DNA from: CALNXN01 sp942490645
Lineage (GTDB): Bacteria > Pseudomonadota > Alphaproteobacteria > Rhodobacterales > Rhodobacteraceae
Reading direction: 5' to 3'
DNA length: 64,000 nt
Assembly: GCA_942490645.1 (NCBI GenBank)
Contig: CALNXN010000002.1
Coordinates: forward strand, 62,001-126,000
Translations under genes and position numbers: made by a program
In this document: positions 1-9,190 of the stretch, in pieces
Position numbering within the stretch: the first letter of the stretch is position 1
Layout of the letters: each line of letters opens with the position of its first letter
The notes under the pieces: model-generated
What the model was told of the DNA's origin: nothing
The model's input: only the letters and a program-made list of their open reading frames with translations
The model's database searches: none

Positions 1-1
1 C

Positions 2-30
2 TTGACAGTTGCGAGTGATTTGCATTTACA
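2..30 (+). promoter_or_regulatory. Promoter with Mur/Fur-like palindrome upstream of sitA
   Basis: TTGACA at 2-7 matches a -35 box and TTTACA at 25-30, 17 bases on, could be a weak -10. Between them TGCGAGTGATTTGCA (10-24) is an imperfect palindrome centred on base 17 with five of seven pairs matching. Alphaproteobacterial Mur/Fur proteins are known to repress manganese transporters through TGCA-flanked AT-rich palindromes; binding here is inferred from shape and position only. The region continues past the window edge. Confidence 0.5.
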
Positions 31-64
31 GAGGTCAATATCCACATTCGCTGAGGAATCCCGA

Positions 65-967
65 ATGCTGCCCAGTGTTATCAAGTCAGTATCCCTCGCC
101 GCTGCACTGGCGATAGTGGCGTCTCATGCCACGGCCGAAGACAAAATGAAGGTTGTAACGACCTTTACCGTTCTGGCGGATATGGCCGCAAATGTGGCCG
201 GAGACGCGGCCGAGGTTGTTTCCATCACCAAGCCGGGCGCCGAAATTCACGGGTATGAGCCGACACCGCAGGACATCGTGCGCGCCTATGACGCTGACAT
301 TATCCTGTGGAATGGACTGAACCTTGAACTTTGGTTCGAGCAATTCCTGTCAAATCTGGATGGCGTTCCGTCTGCAACACTCACCGATGGGATAGACCCC
401 ATTTCTATCTCGTCAGGAAGCTATGAGGGCAAGTCGAACCCTCACGCGTGGATGGGATTGGATAACGCGCTGATATACATTGATAACATCGAAGCGGCCT
501 TTGCCCAGCAAGATCCCGAAAACGCCGAGATCTACGCGCAAAATGCCGCGACCTACAAAGACGAACTGCGTGCAACCATCGAGCCATTGCGGGCCGCGAT
601 CGCCAGCATTCCCGAAGAGCGCCGGTGGCTGGTGACATGTGAAGGCGCATTCAGCTATTTGGCGCGCGATCTGGGCCTCAAGGAATTGTACCTTTGGCCG
701 ATGAACGCCGACCAAGTCGGGACCCCACAACAGGTACGTGCCGTCATTGATGGTGTGCGCGAGCACAATATCGACGTGGTTTTCTGTGAAAGCACGGTCA
801 ACACCGCCCCTGCCGAGCAGATTGCGCGGGAAACGGGCGCGCGGTATGGCGGCGTGTTATACGTTGACAGCCTGAGCGAACCAGACGGAAATGTGCCTAC
901 GTTTCTTGATCTGCTCAGCGTCACGTCAAAAACAATTGCAACCGGTCTGACCTCCGCGACGAACTGA
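65..967 (+). CDS. sitA: Manganese/zinc ABC transporter, periplasmic binding protein
   Basis: 300-residue cluster A-I (ZnuA/PsaA-type) metal-binding lipoprotein-like or periplasmic protein. A signal peptide ends near HATAEDK (residue 21-27). The four usual metal ligands can be placed: H62 (GAEIHGYEPTPQD), H127 (NPHAWMG), E193 (TCEGAFSYLA) and D268 (VDSLSEPDG). The Glu/Asp pair and short His loop fit manganese/iron binders better than ZnuA, which has a long His-rich loop. The ATG at 65 is preferred over an in-frame TTG at 2 because GAGGA lies just upstream and a signal peptide follows. It is the first gene of a four-gene transporter operon. Confidence 0.9.
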   Translation: MLPSVIKSVSLAAALAIVASHATAEDKMKVVTTFTVLADMAANVAGDAAEVVSITKPGAEIHGYEPTPQDIVRAYDADIILWNGLNLELWFEQFLSNLDGVPSATLTDGIDPISISSGSYEGKSNPHAWMGLDNALIYIDNIEAAFAQQDPENAEIYAQNAATYKDELRATIEPLRAAIASIPEERRWLVTCEGAFSYLARDLGLKELYLWPMNADQVGTPQQVRAVIDGVREHNIDVVFCESTVNTAPAEQIARETGARYGGVLYVDSLSEPDGNVPTFLDLLSVTSKTIATGLTSATN

Positions 968-1060
968 TGCAGACCGGGCACTGAGATATTGACCTGTGGC
1001 GCACGCGCCGCAGGTTTCATCGTAGAAGCGGGCCAATCGTTCCGGCCCAAAGGACACAGA

Positions 1061-1954
1061 ATGCGAGACGACCCAATTCGTCCACTCCACCAAAGCAGCC
1101 CGACAGGGGTGGGAATATCTGCGCGCGACGTAACTGTAACCTACCGCAACGGTCACACCGCCTTGTGGAACGCCAGTTTTGAAATTCCACGCGGCACCGT
1201 CACCGCCTTGGTTGGGGTGAACGGCGCGGGAAAATCCACGCTTTTCAAGGCCATAATGGGGTTTGTTCCTGCCGCACAAGGCACCATCGAAATCTTGGGA
1301 ATGGGCGTGCGCGAAGCATTGGCGCAAAATCTCGTGGCCTATGTGCCGCAATCCGAAGACGTGGATTGGGCCTTCCCGGTGCTGGTTGAAGATGTCGTCA
1401 TGATGGGCCGTTATGGGCGCATGGGATTCCTGCGCCGTCCACGCGCTGCTGATCATGCTGCGGTTCAAGATGCGCTGGAACGCGTGAACATGCAGGATTT
1501 CCGGCATCGCCAGATCGGCGAATTATCCGGCGGGCAACGCAAACGCGTGTTTCTGGCCCGTTCGCTGGCGCAGGACGGACAAGTCATTTTGCTCGATGAG
1601 CCCTTTACCGGCGTCGATGTCAAAACCGAAGAGCAGATCATCGCCCTTTTGCGTGAATTGCGTGACGAAGGCCGCGTGATGCTCGTGTCCACCCACAACC
1701 TCGGCTCTGTGCCGGAGTTTTGCGATCGTACCATTCTGGTCAAAGGCACCGTGCTGAGCCACGGGCCCACAGAAACCACATTCACCCGCGAAAATCTGGA
1801 AAAGGCCTTTGGCGGTGTCCTGCGCCACTTCACGCTGAGCGGTTCGACGCTGCACGATGACGAAGACGCGCGGCAAGTTACGATCCTGACGGACGATGAA
1901 CGCCCGTTTGTCCAATACGGCGAGAAAACCCAACGCACCGAGGAACAAGAGTGA
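1061..1954 (+). CDS. sitB: Manganese/zinc ABC transporter, ATP-binding protein
   Basis: 297-residue ATPase that powers metal import for the SitC/SitD membrane channel. Walker A is GVNGAGKST, the Q-loop region reads VPQSEDVDW as is common in metal-type ATPases, the signature is LSGGQRKR and Walker B is [10 protein letters not shown]-terminal extension of about 40 acidic residues follows the ABC core. ATG 1061 is chosen because AAAGGACA lies 6-10 bases upstream; the open frame itself runs back to a TTG at 989. The stop overlaps the GTG of the next gene (GTGA, 1951-1954), showing translational coupling. Confidence 0.9.
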   Translation: MRDDPIRPLHQSSPTGVGISARDVTVTYRNGHTALWNASFEIPRGTVTALVGVNGAGKSTLFKAIMGFVPAAQGTIEILGMGVREALAQNLVAYVPQSEDVDWAFPVLVEDVVMMGRYGRMGFLRRPRAADHAAVQDALERVNMQDFRHRQIGELSGGQRKRVFLARSLAQDGQVILLDEPFTGVDVKTEEQIIALLRELRDEGRVMLVSTHNLGSVPEFCDRTILVKGTVLSHGPTETTFTRENLEKAFGGVLRHFTLSGSTLHDDEDARQVTILTDDERPFVQYGEKTQRTEEQE

Positions 1955-2835
1955 TCAACCAACTGCTGGAACCCTTTGGATACGGCTACATGGTGAACGC
2001 GATGTGGGTGTCGGCGCTTGTGGGCGGGGTCTGCGCGTTTCTTTCGGCCTATCTGATGCTCAAGGGGTGGTCGCTGATCGGCGACGCGCTGTCTCACTCG
2101 GTCGTGCCTGGCGTTGCGGGGGCCTACATTCTCGGTCTGCCCTTTGCACTGGGTGCATTCATCGCGGGCGCGCTGGCCGCGGGTGCGATGCTGTTCCTGT
2201 CAGAACGCTCCGGGCTGAAGGTTGATGTGATCATCGGTCTGATATTTACGTCGTTTTTCGGTCTGGGGCTGTTCATCGTGTCGCTCAACCCGATGTCGGT
2301 CTCCATTCAAACCATCACGATGGGCAACATCCTCGCCATCACGCCTGAAGACACGCTGCAACTGGCCATCATCGGGTTTGTGTCACTGGCCGTTTTGCTG
2401 GCCAAGTGGAAAGACCTGATGGTCACCTTTTTCGACGAAAGCCACGCACGTACGATCGGCCTGCGACCGGGTCTACTCAAGGCGGTATTTTTCGTGCTGC
2501 TGTCAGCATCCGTCGTGGCCGCCATGCAGACCGTCGGCGCCTTTCTGGTGATCGCGATGGTTGTCACGCCGGGGGCGACTGCATACTTGCTCTGTGACCG
2601 CTTCCCGCGCCTGATTGTGGCCTCGGTCGCCATCGGATCCATAACCAGCTTTATCGGCGCCTACATCAGCTACTTTCTGGATGGCGCCACCGGCGGGATC
2701 ATCGTGAGCTTGCAAACACTGATCTTTTTGGCTGCTTTCGTCTTTGCACCAAAGCACGGGTTGCTCGCGGCCAAGCGCAAAGCAAGACAGGCTTTGGACC
2801 GCGCGCCGGGTGATCTCGCAGCGGAGTTCAAATGA
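1951..2835 (+). CDS. sitC: Manganese/zinc ABC transporter, permease 1
   Basis: 294-residue polytopic membrane protein of the ABC-3 (ZnuB/MntB) family. It has about eight hydrophobic segments and the conserved [16 protein letters not shown] region near residues 46-60, the typical ABC-3 signature that follows the second helix. The start is GTG inside the stop of sitB, with AGGAACAAGA as ribosome site. Its stop overlaps the ATG of sitD (ATGA, 2832-2835). It likely forms a heterodimeric channel with SitD. Confidence 0.9.
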   Translation: MINQLLEPFGYGYMVNAMWVSALVGGVCAFLSAYLMLKGWSLIGDALSHSVVPGVAGAYILGLPFALGAFIAGALAAGAMLFLSERSGLKVDVIIGLIFTSFFGLGLFIVSLNPMSVSIQTITMGNILAITPEDTLQLAIIGFVSLAVLLAKWKDLMVTFFDESHARTIGLRPGLLKAVFFVLLSASVVAAMQTVGAFLVIAMVVTPGATAYLLCDRFPRLIVASVAIGSITSFIGAYISYFLDGATGGIIVSLQTLIFLAAFVFAPKHGLLAAKRKARQALDRAPGDLAAEFK

Positions 2836-3692
2836 TGGATTTCGACACCCTGATGATGCCGTTCCAGTTTGCGTTCATGCAAAACGCCTTCCTGATCTCG
2901 ATGATCGTTTCGGTGCCGACTGCTCTGCTGTCGTGTTTCCTCGTCATGAAAGGCTGGGCATTGATGGGCGACGCGGTCAGCCATGCGGTCCTGCCGGGGA
3001 TTGTGTTGGCCTATATCTTCGGTCTGCCGCTCATTCTGGGCGCCTTTGCTGCTGGAATGACATGCGCCATGGCGACGGGTTACCTCGCCAGCAACAGCCG
3101 GGTGAAACAGGATACCGTGATGGGCGTCGTGTTTTCGGGCATGTTTGCGGTTGGTATCGTGCTTTATGTCTCCATCGAAACCAACGCGCACCTTGATCAC
3201 ATTTTGTTTGGAAACATGCTCGGGGTGGATGCCAGTGAATTGTTAACCGCTGGGGTCATCTCCGCAGTCGTTGCATCTGTTCTGGTCCTCAAGTGGAAAG
3301 ACCTGTTGCTGCACAGTTTTGATCCGGCACAGGCGCAGGCCTCGGGTCTGTCGGTGAATGTGCTGCACTATGGGTTGCTGGCCGGATTGTCGCTGACGAT
3401 TGTCGCCACGCTGTCGGCGGCGGGCCTTATCCTTGCGATAGGCCTTTTGATCGCCCCGGGTGCAATTGCCTTTTTACTGGTGCGCCGGTTTTCGACGATG
3501 CTTTGGGTGTCAGTTCTGGTTTGCATGGCCTCCATGCTCTTGGGCACATACGCGAGCTTTTTCCTCGACAGCGCGCCTGCGCCGACAATTATCCTGATCC
3601 TGACTGCGGTGTTTCTGGTCGCCTTTGTCCGACGGCAAATTCACACGCGCCGGATGTCCGCAAAGCAGATGCAGACACCGGCCCGTCCCTGA
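2832..3692 (+). CDS. sitD: Manganese/zinc ABC transporter, permease 2
   Basis: 286-residue ABC-3 family permease, a paralogue of SitC. The matching signature is GDAVSHAVLPGIVLAY near residues 45-60, and hydrophobic segments follow the same spacing. Two different permeases with one ATPase and one binding protein is the SitABCD layout known from enterobacteria and rhizobia. It is the last gene of the operon; no clear terminator hairpin is seen after 3692. Confidence 0.9.
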   Translation: MMDFDTLMMPFQFAFMQNAFLISMIVSVPTALLSCFLVMKGWALMGDAVSHAVLPGIVLAYIFGLPLILGAFAAGMTCAMATGYLASNSRVKQDTVMGVVFSGMFAVGIVLYVSIETNAHLDHILFGNMLGVDASELLTAGVISAVVASVLVLKWKDLLLHSFDPAQAQASGLSVNVLHYGLLAGLSLTIVATLSAAGLILAIGLLIAPGAIAFLLVRRFSTMLWVSVLVCMASMLLGTYASFFLDSAPAPTIILILTAVFLVAFVRRQIHTRRMSAKQMQTPARP

Positions 3693-3955
3693 TGTGACGG
3701 CTTGGCGGCATTTTCAGCACGACAAGACGCGCATTCAGATTGATCTTCAACGGTCGGACCACGGCAAGGCAATGCCGGTTTTCCGCTTCACCTCCTTTGA
3801 ATGTCTTTCGCGCAAAACGCACCGGCGCCCTGTCAGTCTAGTTGTTCCTGGACACGACTGCATTGAAATATGCGCCGCGTTCCTCATACTCATCGCACAG
3901 GTTGCGCGCACGATCATCACCGCAAAGCCGATTAACCTGTGACAGAAAGGGCGTT

Positions 3956-5383
3956 ATGTCAGTTTTCAATCGTCGCTCCGTGCTGAAGAGCACTGCCGCT
4001 CTTGGCGGGGCGCTGCTTATGCCTCTCAAGACACTAGCAGATGCAGGCACGCCGCTCTTGCGGGCGACACCCTCCACCGCACAGCTCGCGCCGCGTGGGT
4101 ACCCGCAAACCGATGTGTGGACTTATGCGACGGACGGCGCGGGTACGGTACCGGGCCCCGAATTGCGCGTAAAAGCGGGCGCGCGCATCACACGTCGGCT
4201 GGTCAACGAACTGCCGCAATCCACCGCTGTGCATTGGCATGGCATTCGCATTGATAACGCAATGGACGGGGCGGCCCCATTGACACAAGCCCCTGTCCCG
4301 CCCGGTGCAAGCTTTGAGTATGACTTTGTGGCGCCCGACCCCGGCACCTATTGGTACCACTCGCATGATCGCGGCTGGGAACAGGTGTCGCGCGGTCTGG
4401 CCGGCCCGTTGATTGTCGAAGATACAACGCCGTGGCTCGGAGAGCCCGGGGCCGCGACACGTGAAATCACCTTGGTGCTGGATGACTGGCTGCTTGATGC
4501 CGAAGCCGCAATCGTCGAAGGGCGTTGGCGCGATTTGCGTGCAGCCTCACACGCCGGGCGTATGGGAAACACGGTCACCGTAAACGGCATGGCCTTTCCC
4601 GATTTTCCGCTGAAACCGAACGAACGGGTCAGACTGCGCCTGATCAACACGGCGACCGACCGCATAATGCGGCTCGCGATGCCTGATTTGATTGCACACC
4701 TCATTGCTCTTGATGGCCATCCGGTCGCTCCCAGACAGGTGGATACACTGACGTTGGCTCCAGCGCAGCGCGCAGATGTGGTTGTTGATGCACAAGGAGG
4801 GGCCAATCCAAGCGCGCCGCTTTTGCTTGATCCCGGATCGGGCGAATGGATCGACATCGCGACATTCTCGATTGACGGTGCGCGCCTCGACGTGGCCGAT
4901 GCGGATGTGCGCCCACTGCCTGCTTGGGGCAGCCTGCCCGCGCGCGACATGCGCAACGCCCAGCGCGAAACCCTGCGGATGGACGGTGGCGCCATGCGTT
5001 GGTTGAGCGAGGCTGAACATGGCGGTCAGAGCCTAGACGGTAGAACCCTTGCATCGCAAGGTATGGTCTGGGCTTTCAATGGCGTGGCGCATGGCATGCA
5101 AAAGCCCATGTTCGAAGCAAAAATTGGCCGCACTGTGATTGTGAACATCGAAAACCGGACGGCCTTCTCCCATGCGATCCATCTGCACGGGCACCATTTT
5201 GCCGTGCTGACGCGCAACGGGCAACGTGACCCGTATCAGGACATGCACGACACAGTTCTCATCGCCGCAGGTCAAAGCGCCGAGATCGCTTTTGTCGCCG
5301 ACAATCCGGGACGATGGATGATCCATTGCCATATGCTGTCGCATCAGGCTTCGGGAATGATGAGTTGGTTCAACGTGACTTGA
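3956..5383 (+). CDS. Tat-exported multicopper oxidase
   Basis: 475-residue laccase/CueO/CopA-like oxidase, predicted periplasmic. A twin-arginine signal (NRRSVLKS, R6-R7) precedes a short hydrophobic stretch. All four copper-binding motifs are visible in order: HWHGIRIDN, YWYHSHDRGWE, HAIHLHGHHFAVL and HCHMLSHQASGMM; the last carries the type 1 copper Cys, His and axial Met. The protein should oxidise Cu(I), metal ions or phenolics with oxygen as acceptor. ATG 3956 with AGAAAGGG upstream is chosen; the frame is open 38 codons further but that part does not look like a signal peptide. No methionine-rich CueO insert is apparent, so copper resistance is only one option. Confidence 0.88.
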   Translation: MSVFNRRSVLKSTAALGGALLMPLKTLADAGTPLLRATPSTAQLAPRGYPQTDVWTYATDGAGTVPGPELRVKAGARITRRLVNELPQSTAVHWHGIRIDNAMDGAAPLTQAPVPPGASFEYDFVAPDPGTYWYHSHDRGWEQVSRGLAGPLIVEDTTPWLGEPGAATREITLVLDDWLLDAEAAIVEGRWRDLRAASHAGRMGNTVTVNGMAFPDFPLKPNERVRLRLINTATDRIMRLAMPDLIAHLIALDGHPVAPRQVDTLTLAPAQRADVVVDAQGGANPSAPLLLDPGSGEWIDIATFSIDGARLDVADADVRPLPAWGSLPARDMRNAQRETLRMDGGAMRWLSEAEHGGQSLDGRTLASQGMVWAFNGVAHGMQKPMFEAKIGRTVIVNIENRTAFSHAIHLHGHHFAVLTRNGQRDPYQDMHDTVLIAAGQSAEIAFVADNPGRWMIHCHMLSHQASGMMSWFNVT

Positions 5384-5781
5384 GAGGACTGGCCGCTGGG
5401 TCGCGCCGATTTGCATGGGCCTCGCCAGCCCCTTAGTTCGCGCGTGTCACAACTGAACCGCACTGTGAAACCGCCGCCGCGATTGCTCTTCCCAAAACCC
5501 TTACGCCGACCGACAACCAGGCGCGCGACCCGTTCCAGCCTTAAGGGTGCGCAAGGTCTGATCAACATGCGTGAGCGCGGAACGATGAGACGTTACCTGC
5601 GACGGGTTCCGGGCCGTCGCGCGTTTAACGAATGCATCGCCATTTCAAAACCGAGGTTGCGGGCAAGGTTCAGAATGCGCCAAGGTGTGCTGCAACGGTC
5701 GGGGAGAAGTCACTTGGTTCATCTTTATCTTAGTGCAGATCGCTGCAAGGCCACCATGACCTGCACACCCGGAGCAACGCG
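5384..5781. other. Intergenic stretch without recognised gene
   Basis: Nearly 400 bases between the oxidase and the cytochrome-ferredoxin gene. A plus-strand open frame (5411-5785) is arginine/proline-rich, has no ribosome site and no recognisable family, and probably is not a gene. GGAG at 5771-5774 is the ribosome site for the next gene. The promoter for the following pair should lie here, but no clear -35/-10 pair was identified. Confidence 0.4.
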
Positions 5782-6903
5782 ATGACCAGCCCAAAACAAA
5801 AATCGAGCACCGCGCTTGCAATTCGCACGGCACGGATATGGTCAGGTTTGTTTCTGTTGGCTTTCGTCACCAGCCACCTGACCAACCTCAGCCTTGGGCT
5901 GATCTCAATTGATGCGATGGACGCCGGGCGCCCTTACCTGACAGAATTATGGACCGGACCCGTCATCGGGCTGCTTTTGACGGCCGCGCTGACCGTCCAT
6001 TTCTGTCTTGGGCTATGGGCGCTTTATATTCGGCCCACGCTGCGCACAAATACCCAAGACGTGGTTCAGATGCTGACGGGTTTGATCGTGGTTCCGCTTT
6101 TGGCGACCCATGCGGTCGGAATATCGATGGCGGCAAATGCGGGGCTGGACTTTGGATATGCTGATACGATCCGGCTATTCTGGCTTCAAGCACCCGGTAT
6201 CGGCCTGATGCAGGTCATTATGCTTTCGGTGGTTTGGGTACACGGTTGTGCGGGGCTGTTCACTTGGCTGCGCTCCAAGGAACGGGCAAACCGCCTTGTG
6301 AACTGGTTGTCCTTTTTGGCCGTTGTTGTCCCTGTGATGGCCTTGTTGGGCTATGCAGAGGCAGGCCGCGAAATGCTTTTGGCGGGGCAACGTGGGGCGG
6401 AACTGGCCATCAGTCCGCCGCTGCCGCCAAACGTCGACGTTCCATTTACCTTGATCAAGCAAGTCACGAACGCGGTGATCATAGGCTCGATCCTGCTGGC
6501 CGCTTTGACACTGATTGCGCGATTTATCCGGGTGTCCGCCCAGAAGACACAAACAGTGGTTTTGGTACGTGATGGTGGTCCCGAGATGGGATCAAATTCG
6601 GCACTGACCGTTTTGGACGGGTTTGCGCAGAATGATCAACCACATGCCAATTTATGTGCGGGGCGTGGCAGATGTGGCACCTGTGCCGTGCGCATTATCC
6701 GGTCCGAGTTTCCGCTGCCATCGCCGTCCGATCTTGAACAACGCACTTTGTTCAAAACCGGTGCACCGAATGGCGCGCGGCTTGCGTGTCAGCTGTCGCC
6801 GTCGGGTGGCAAGGTCGAAATGCAAGCCATCTACCCTGCCGATTATACATATGAGGACGCCAGACCCACAACGTCCCTTGCGCAGTTGGAGCCATCGACG
6901 TGA
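5782..6903 (+). CDS. Membrane cytochrome b-like protein with C-terminal [2Fe-2S] ferredoxin domain
   Basis: 373 residues. The first 260 form about six hydrophobic segments with four histidines, H32, H73, H110 and H154, each in or beside a different helix, the pattern of succinate-dehydrogenase-type diheme b anchors. The last 100 residues are a plant-type ferredoxin domain with C292-x5-C298-x2-C301 and C336. The same anchor type is known as the quinone-responsive diheme-B domain of the Sinorhizobium adenylate cyclase CyaC, and some rhizobial cyclases also carry the ferredoxin part; here there is no cyclase domain. The stop overlaps the GTG of the mscS-type gene (6900-6903). Inference: an electron-transfer or redox-sensing partner of that channel. 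Heme binding is not proven. Confidence 0.75.
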   Translation: MTSPKQKSSTALAIRTARIWSGLFLLAFVTSHLTNLSLGLISIDAMDAGRPYLTELWTGPVIGLLLTAALTVHFCLGLWALYIRPTLRTNTQDVVQMLTGLIVVPLLATHAVGISMAANAGLDFGYADTIRLFWLQAPGIGLMQVIMLSVVWVHGCAGLFTWLRSKERANRLVNWLSFLAVVVPVMALLGYAEAGREMLLAGQRGAELAISPPLPPNVDVPFTLIKQVTNAVIIGSILLAALTLIARFIRVSAQKTQTVVLVRDGGPEMGSNSALTVLDGFAQNDQPHANLCAGRGRCGTCAVRIIRSEFPLPSPSDLEQRTLFKTGAPNGARLACQLSPSGGKVEMQAIYPADYTYEDARPTTSLAQLEPST

Positions 6904-9158
6904 GCGCGCTAAGCCGTGTCTTGGCCGCACTGATCTGCGGTTTGGCATTGATGCTTGTACAGCCGGCAAGCGCACAAACCGAAACCCCTGTACCGGCCCC
7001 TTCCGCAAACGATTTGCACGAATTCACGCGTTTGCTGGCCGATGAAAGAATTCAGGACTGGATCGGTCAACAAGCTTCCGAGGTCGAGGCCAACTCTCAA
7101 ACCGTCGCACCCAGCGTGCGGGCCCAGTTTGACGCACTCGTGCTGCGCACCAGCGCTCGCATTGCAGCTCTGGGCCGCGCGTGGGAGGGCATGGGGCAAG
7201 CGCCCGAGCTTTTGCAGACGCGCTGGGCAGAGCAAGTCACAGACACGCGCCGGGTGCAAAGCCTGACGTTCGTGCTGATCTTTCTGTTTCTCGGTGCGGG
7301 GCTGGAATGGCTGTTGCGTCAATACACCAACCCGATGCGCCGACGGCTGGAGATCGGTGGGTTCAACACCCCCACCAAACAAATCACCGCTGCAGTCACG
7401 CGCACGGGCCTGGCCCTGTCGGGGTTGCTGGCATTTGCGGTCGGCAGCATCGGTGCTTTTTCCGCATTTGACTGGCCGCCGATCCTTTATGCGCTGATCC
7501 TGAACCTGCTGATGGCCATTGTCGCGATCCGGGTGGTTGCAGCGACCCTTCTGCTGTTTCTGGCACCCTACGTGCCGCGGTTGCGGCTGATACCGGTTAG
7601 CACGCCAATGGCACGGGTGATCGCGCGCAGCACTTTGGTCTTTTTTGCCGTGTTGATCATGGGATTGGCCGCCACGGATGTCTTTGGACAAGTGATCGAG
7701 GTGTTTGACCCTGTGGGCGGGCAACGCCCATTTCTTGCCGTTTCGGTCATGTGGGCGGTGGCGGTCTCGCTGACCGCGCTGCTTTGTCTGCACGCTGGCT
7801 TCTTTTTTGCTGGACGGATCAACCCAGCGGCACGCTCGAAAAGCGCAGGCAAATGGCGTGGTTTTGTCAGCCTTTTGATCGTCTTGGCCTTCGCCCTTTG
7901 GGTTTTGGATCTGCGACTGATCATGTGGAGCGTTGTGCTCATAGGGCTTCTGATCGTGTTGCTGAAACTGTTGCGCGCTTGGGTAGACGACGCGTTTGAC
8001 CGTTCAGTGGCAGAGTATATGGCCAACATCCCGCCTCCTGCGGTTGTTGAAGACGCCGAAACCGATGAATTGGCCTCTGACGACGACACGGCAGAAGAGG
8101 TGATCGAGGTCATCGATCCCTACGAGACCTACCGCCCCATCGCGCACCGCGTCGTTCGGTTTGGCGCGATCATTACGGTAGGGTTCGTCCTCGCGCTGAT
8201 CTGGAACGTGGGGCTCTTTGAAAGCACGGAAAACCCAACGGTTACGCAACAGGTCTTTTCGGTTCTGCTCGACAGTGCCGCCGCCTTGTTGATCGCAGAT
8301 CTGGTCTGGACATGGGCGCGCTCTGCCATTGATCGCAGGCTGGCCGCGTATAAACCACCGACCGACGGCTCCGCACCGGGGCCAGAGGCACGCATGGCGA
8401 CGCTCCTGCCTTTGCTGCGCGTGGTCTTGATGGTCACGCTGTTGGCGATGGTGGCCATGTCGATTTTGTCATCCATGGGCGTGAACATCGCGCCGATCCT
8501 TGCGGGCGCCAGTGTGCTGGGCATCGCCATCGGCTTTGGCGCGCAATCATTGGTCAAGGATGTGGTATCGGGCATCTTCTTTCTGGTCGATGACGCGTTC
8601 CGCGTTGGGGAATACGTCGAAATCGATCAGCTGCGCGGTACGGTCGAAAAAATCTCGATCCGCTCGCTGCAAATCCGCCATCACAGGGGTGCGGTCCACA
8701 CGCTGCCCTTTGGTGAGCTAAAGTCCATGACCAACTATTCACGCGATTGGGTGATCATGAAGCTGGAATTCCGCGTGCCGTTCGACACCGATCTGAAGCT
8801 GGTGAAAAAGCTGATCAAACAGGTGGGCGCGCAACTCAAGGAAAACCCGGATTATGGCGACAGCATCATCGAAACGCTGAAATCGCAAGGTGTGCGGCGG
8901 ATGGAGGAATTCAACATGGTCGTGGGCGTCAAATTCATGACCCGCCCAGGCGAGCAATGGCTGGTGCGACGCGACGCATATCAAGGCGTGCGCGATGTCT
9001 TTGAGGCCAACGGTATCCGTATGGCAGAGCGTAATGTGAAAGTTGAAATTGCGGGCGACGCAGAGTTAACCGACGAGCAACGCAAGGCGGTCAGTGCTGC
9101 GGCACATGATGCGACCACCAACAAACTGCCCCCCGGCCCGGTCCCAGACGAGCCTTGA
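6900..9158 (+). CDS. Large MscS-family mechanosensitive channel
   Basis: 752 residues, more than twice the size of E. coli MscS (286) and similar to YbiO/YjeP-type channels. Signal peptide to about residue 25 (LVQPASAQ), a periplasmic segment, several extra transmembrane helices, an acidic cytoplasmic loop near 380-405, then the MscS core: the glycine/alanine-rich pore helix around residues 530-555 (GASVLGIAIGFGAQSLVKD), the beta domain (LRGTVEKISIRS) and the C-terminal alpha/beta domain ending near 735. It should release solutes on hypo-osmotic shock. GTG start inside the stop of the cytochrome-ferredoxin gene implies coupled translation, an unusual partner for MscS. Confidence 0.85.
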   Translation: MSALSRVLAALICGLALMLVQPASAQTETPVPAPSANDLHEFTRLLADERIQDWIGQQASEVEANSQTVAPSVRAQFDALVLRTSARIAALGRAWEGMGQAPELLQTRWAEQVTDTRRVQSLTFVLIFLFLGAGLEWLLRQYTNPMRRRLEIGGFNTPTKQITAAVTRTGLALSGLLAFAVGSIGAFSAFDWPPILYALILNLLMAIVAIRVVAATLLLFLAPYVPRLRLIPVSTPMARVIARSTLVFFAVLIMGLAATDVFGQVIEVFDPVGGQRPFLAVSVMWAVAVSLTALLCLHAGFFFAGRINPAARSKSAGKWRGFVSLLIVLAFALWVLDLRLIMWSVVLIGLLIVLLKLLRAWVDDAFDRSVAEYMANIPPPAVVEDAETDELASDDDTAEEVIEVIDPYETYRPIAHRVVRFGAIITVGFVLALIWNVGLFESTENPTVTQQVFSVLLDSAAALLIADLVWTWARSAIDRRLAAYKPPTDGSAPGPEARMATLLPLLRVVLMVTLLAMVAMSILSSMGVNIAPILAGASVLGIAIGFGAQSLVKDVVSGIFFLVDDAFRVGEYVEIDQLRGTVEKISIRSLQIRHHRGAVHTLPFGELKSMTNYSRDWVIMKLEFRVPFDTDLKLVKKLIKQVGAQLKENPDYGDSIIETLKSQGVRRMEEFNMVVGVKFMTRPGEQWLVRRDAYQGVRDVFEANGIRMAERNVKVEIAGDAELTDEQRKAVSAAAHDATTNKLPPGPVPDEP

Positions 9159-9190
9159 TCCCTGATCTGCCGAACACCGGCTGCAACGGG

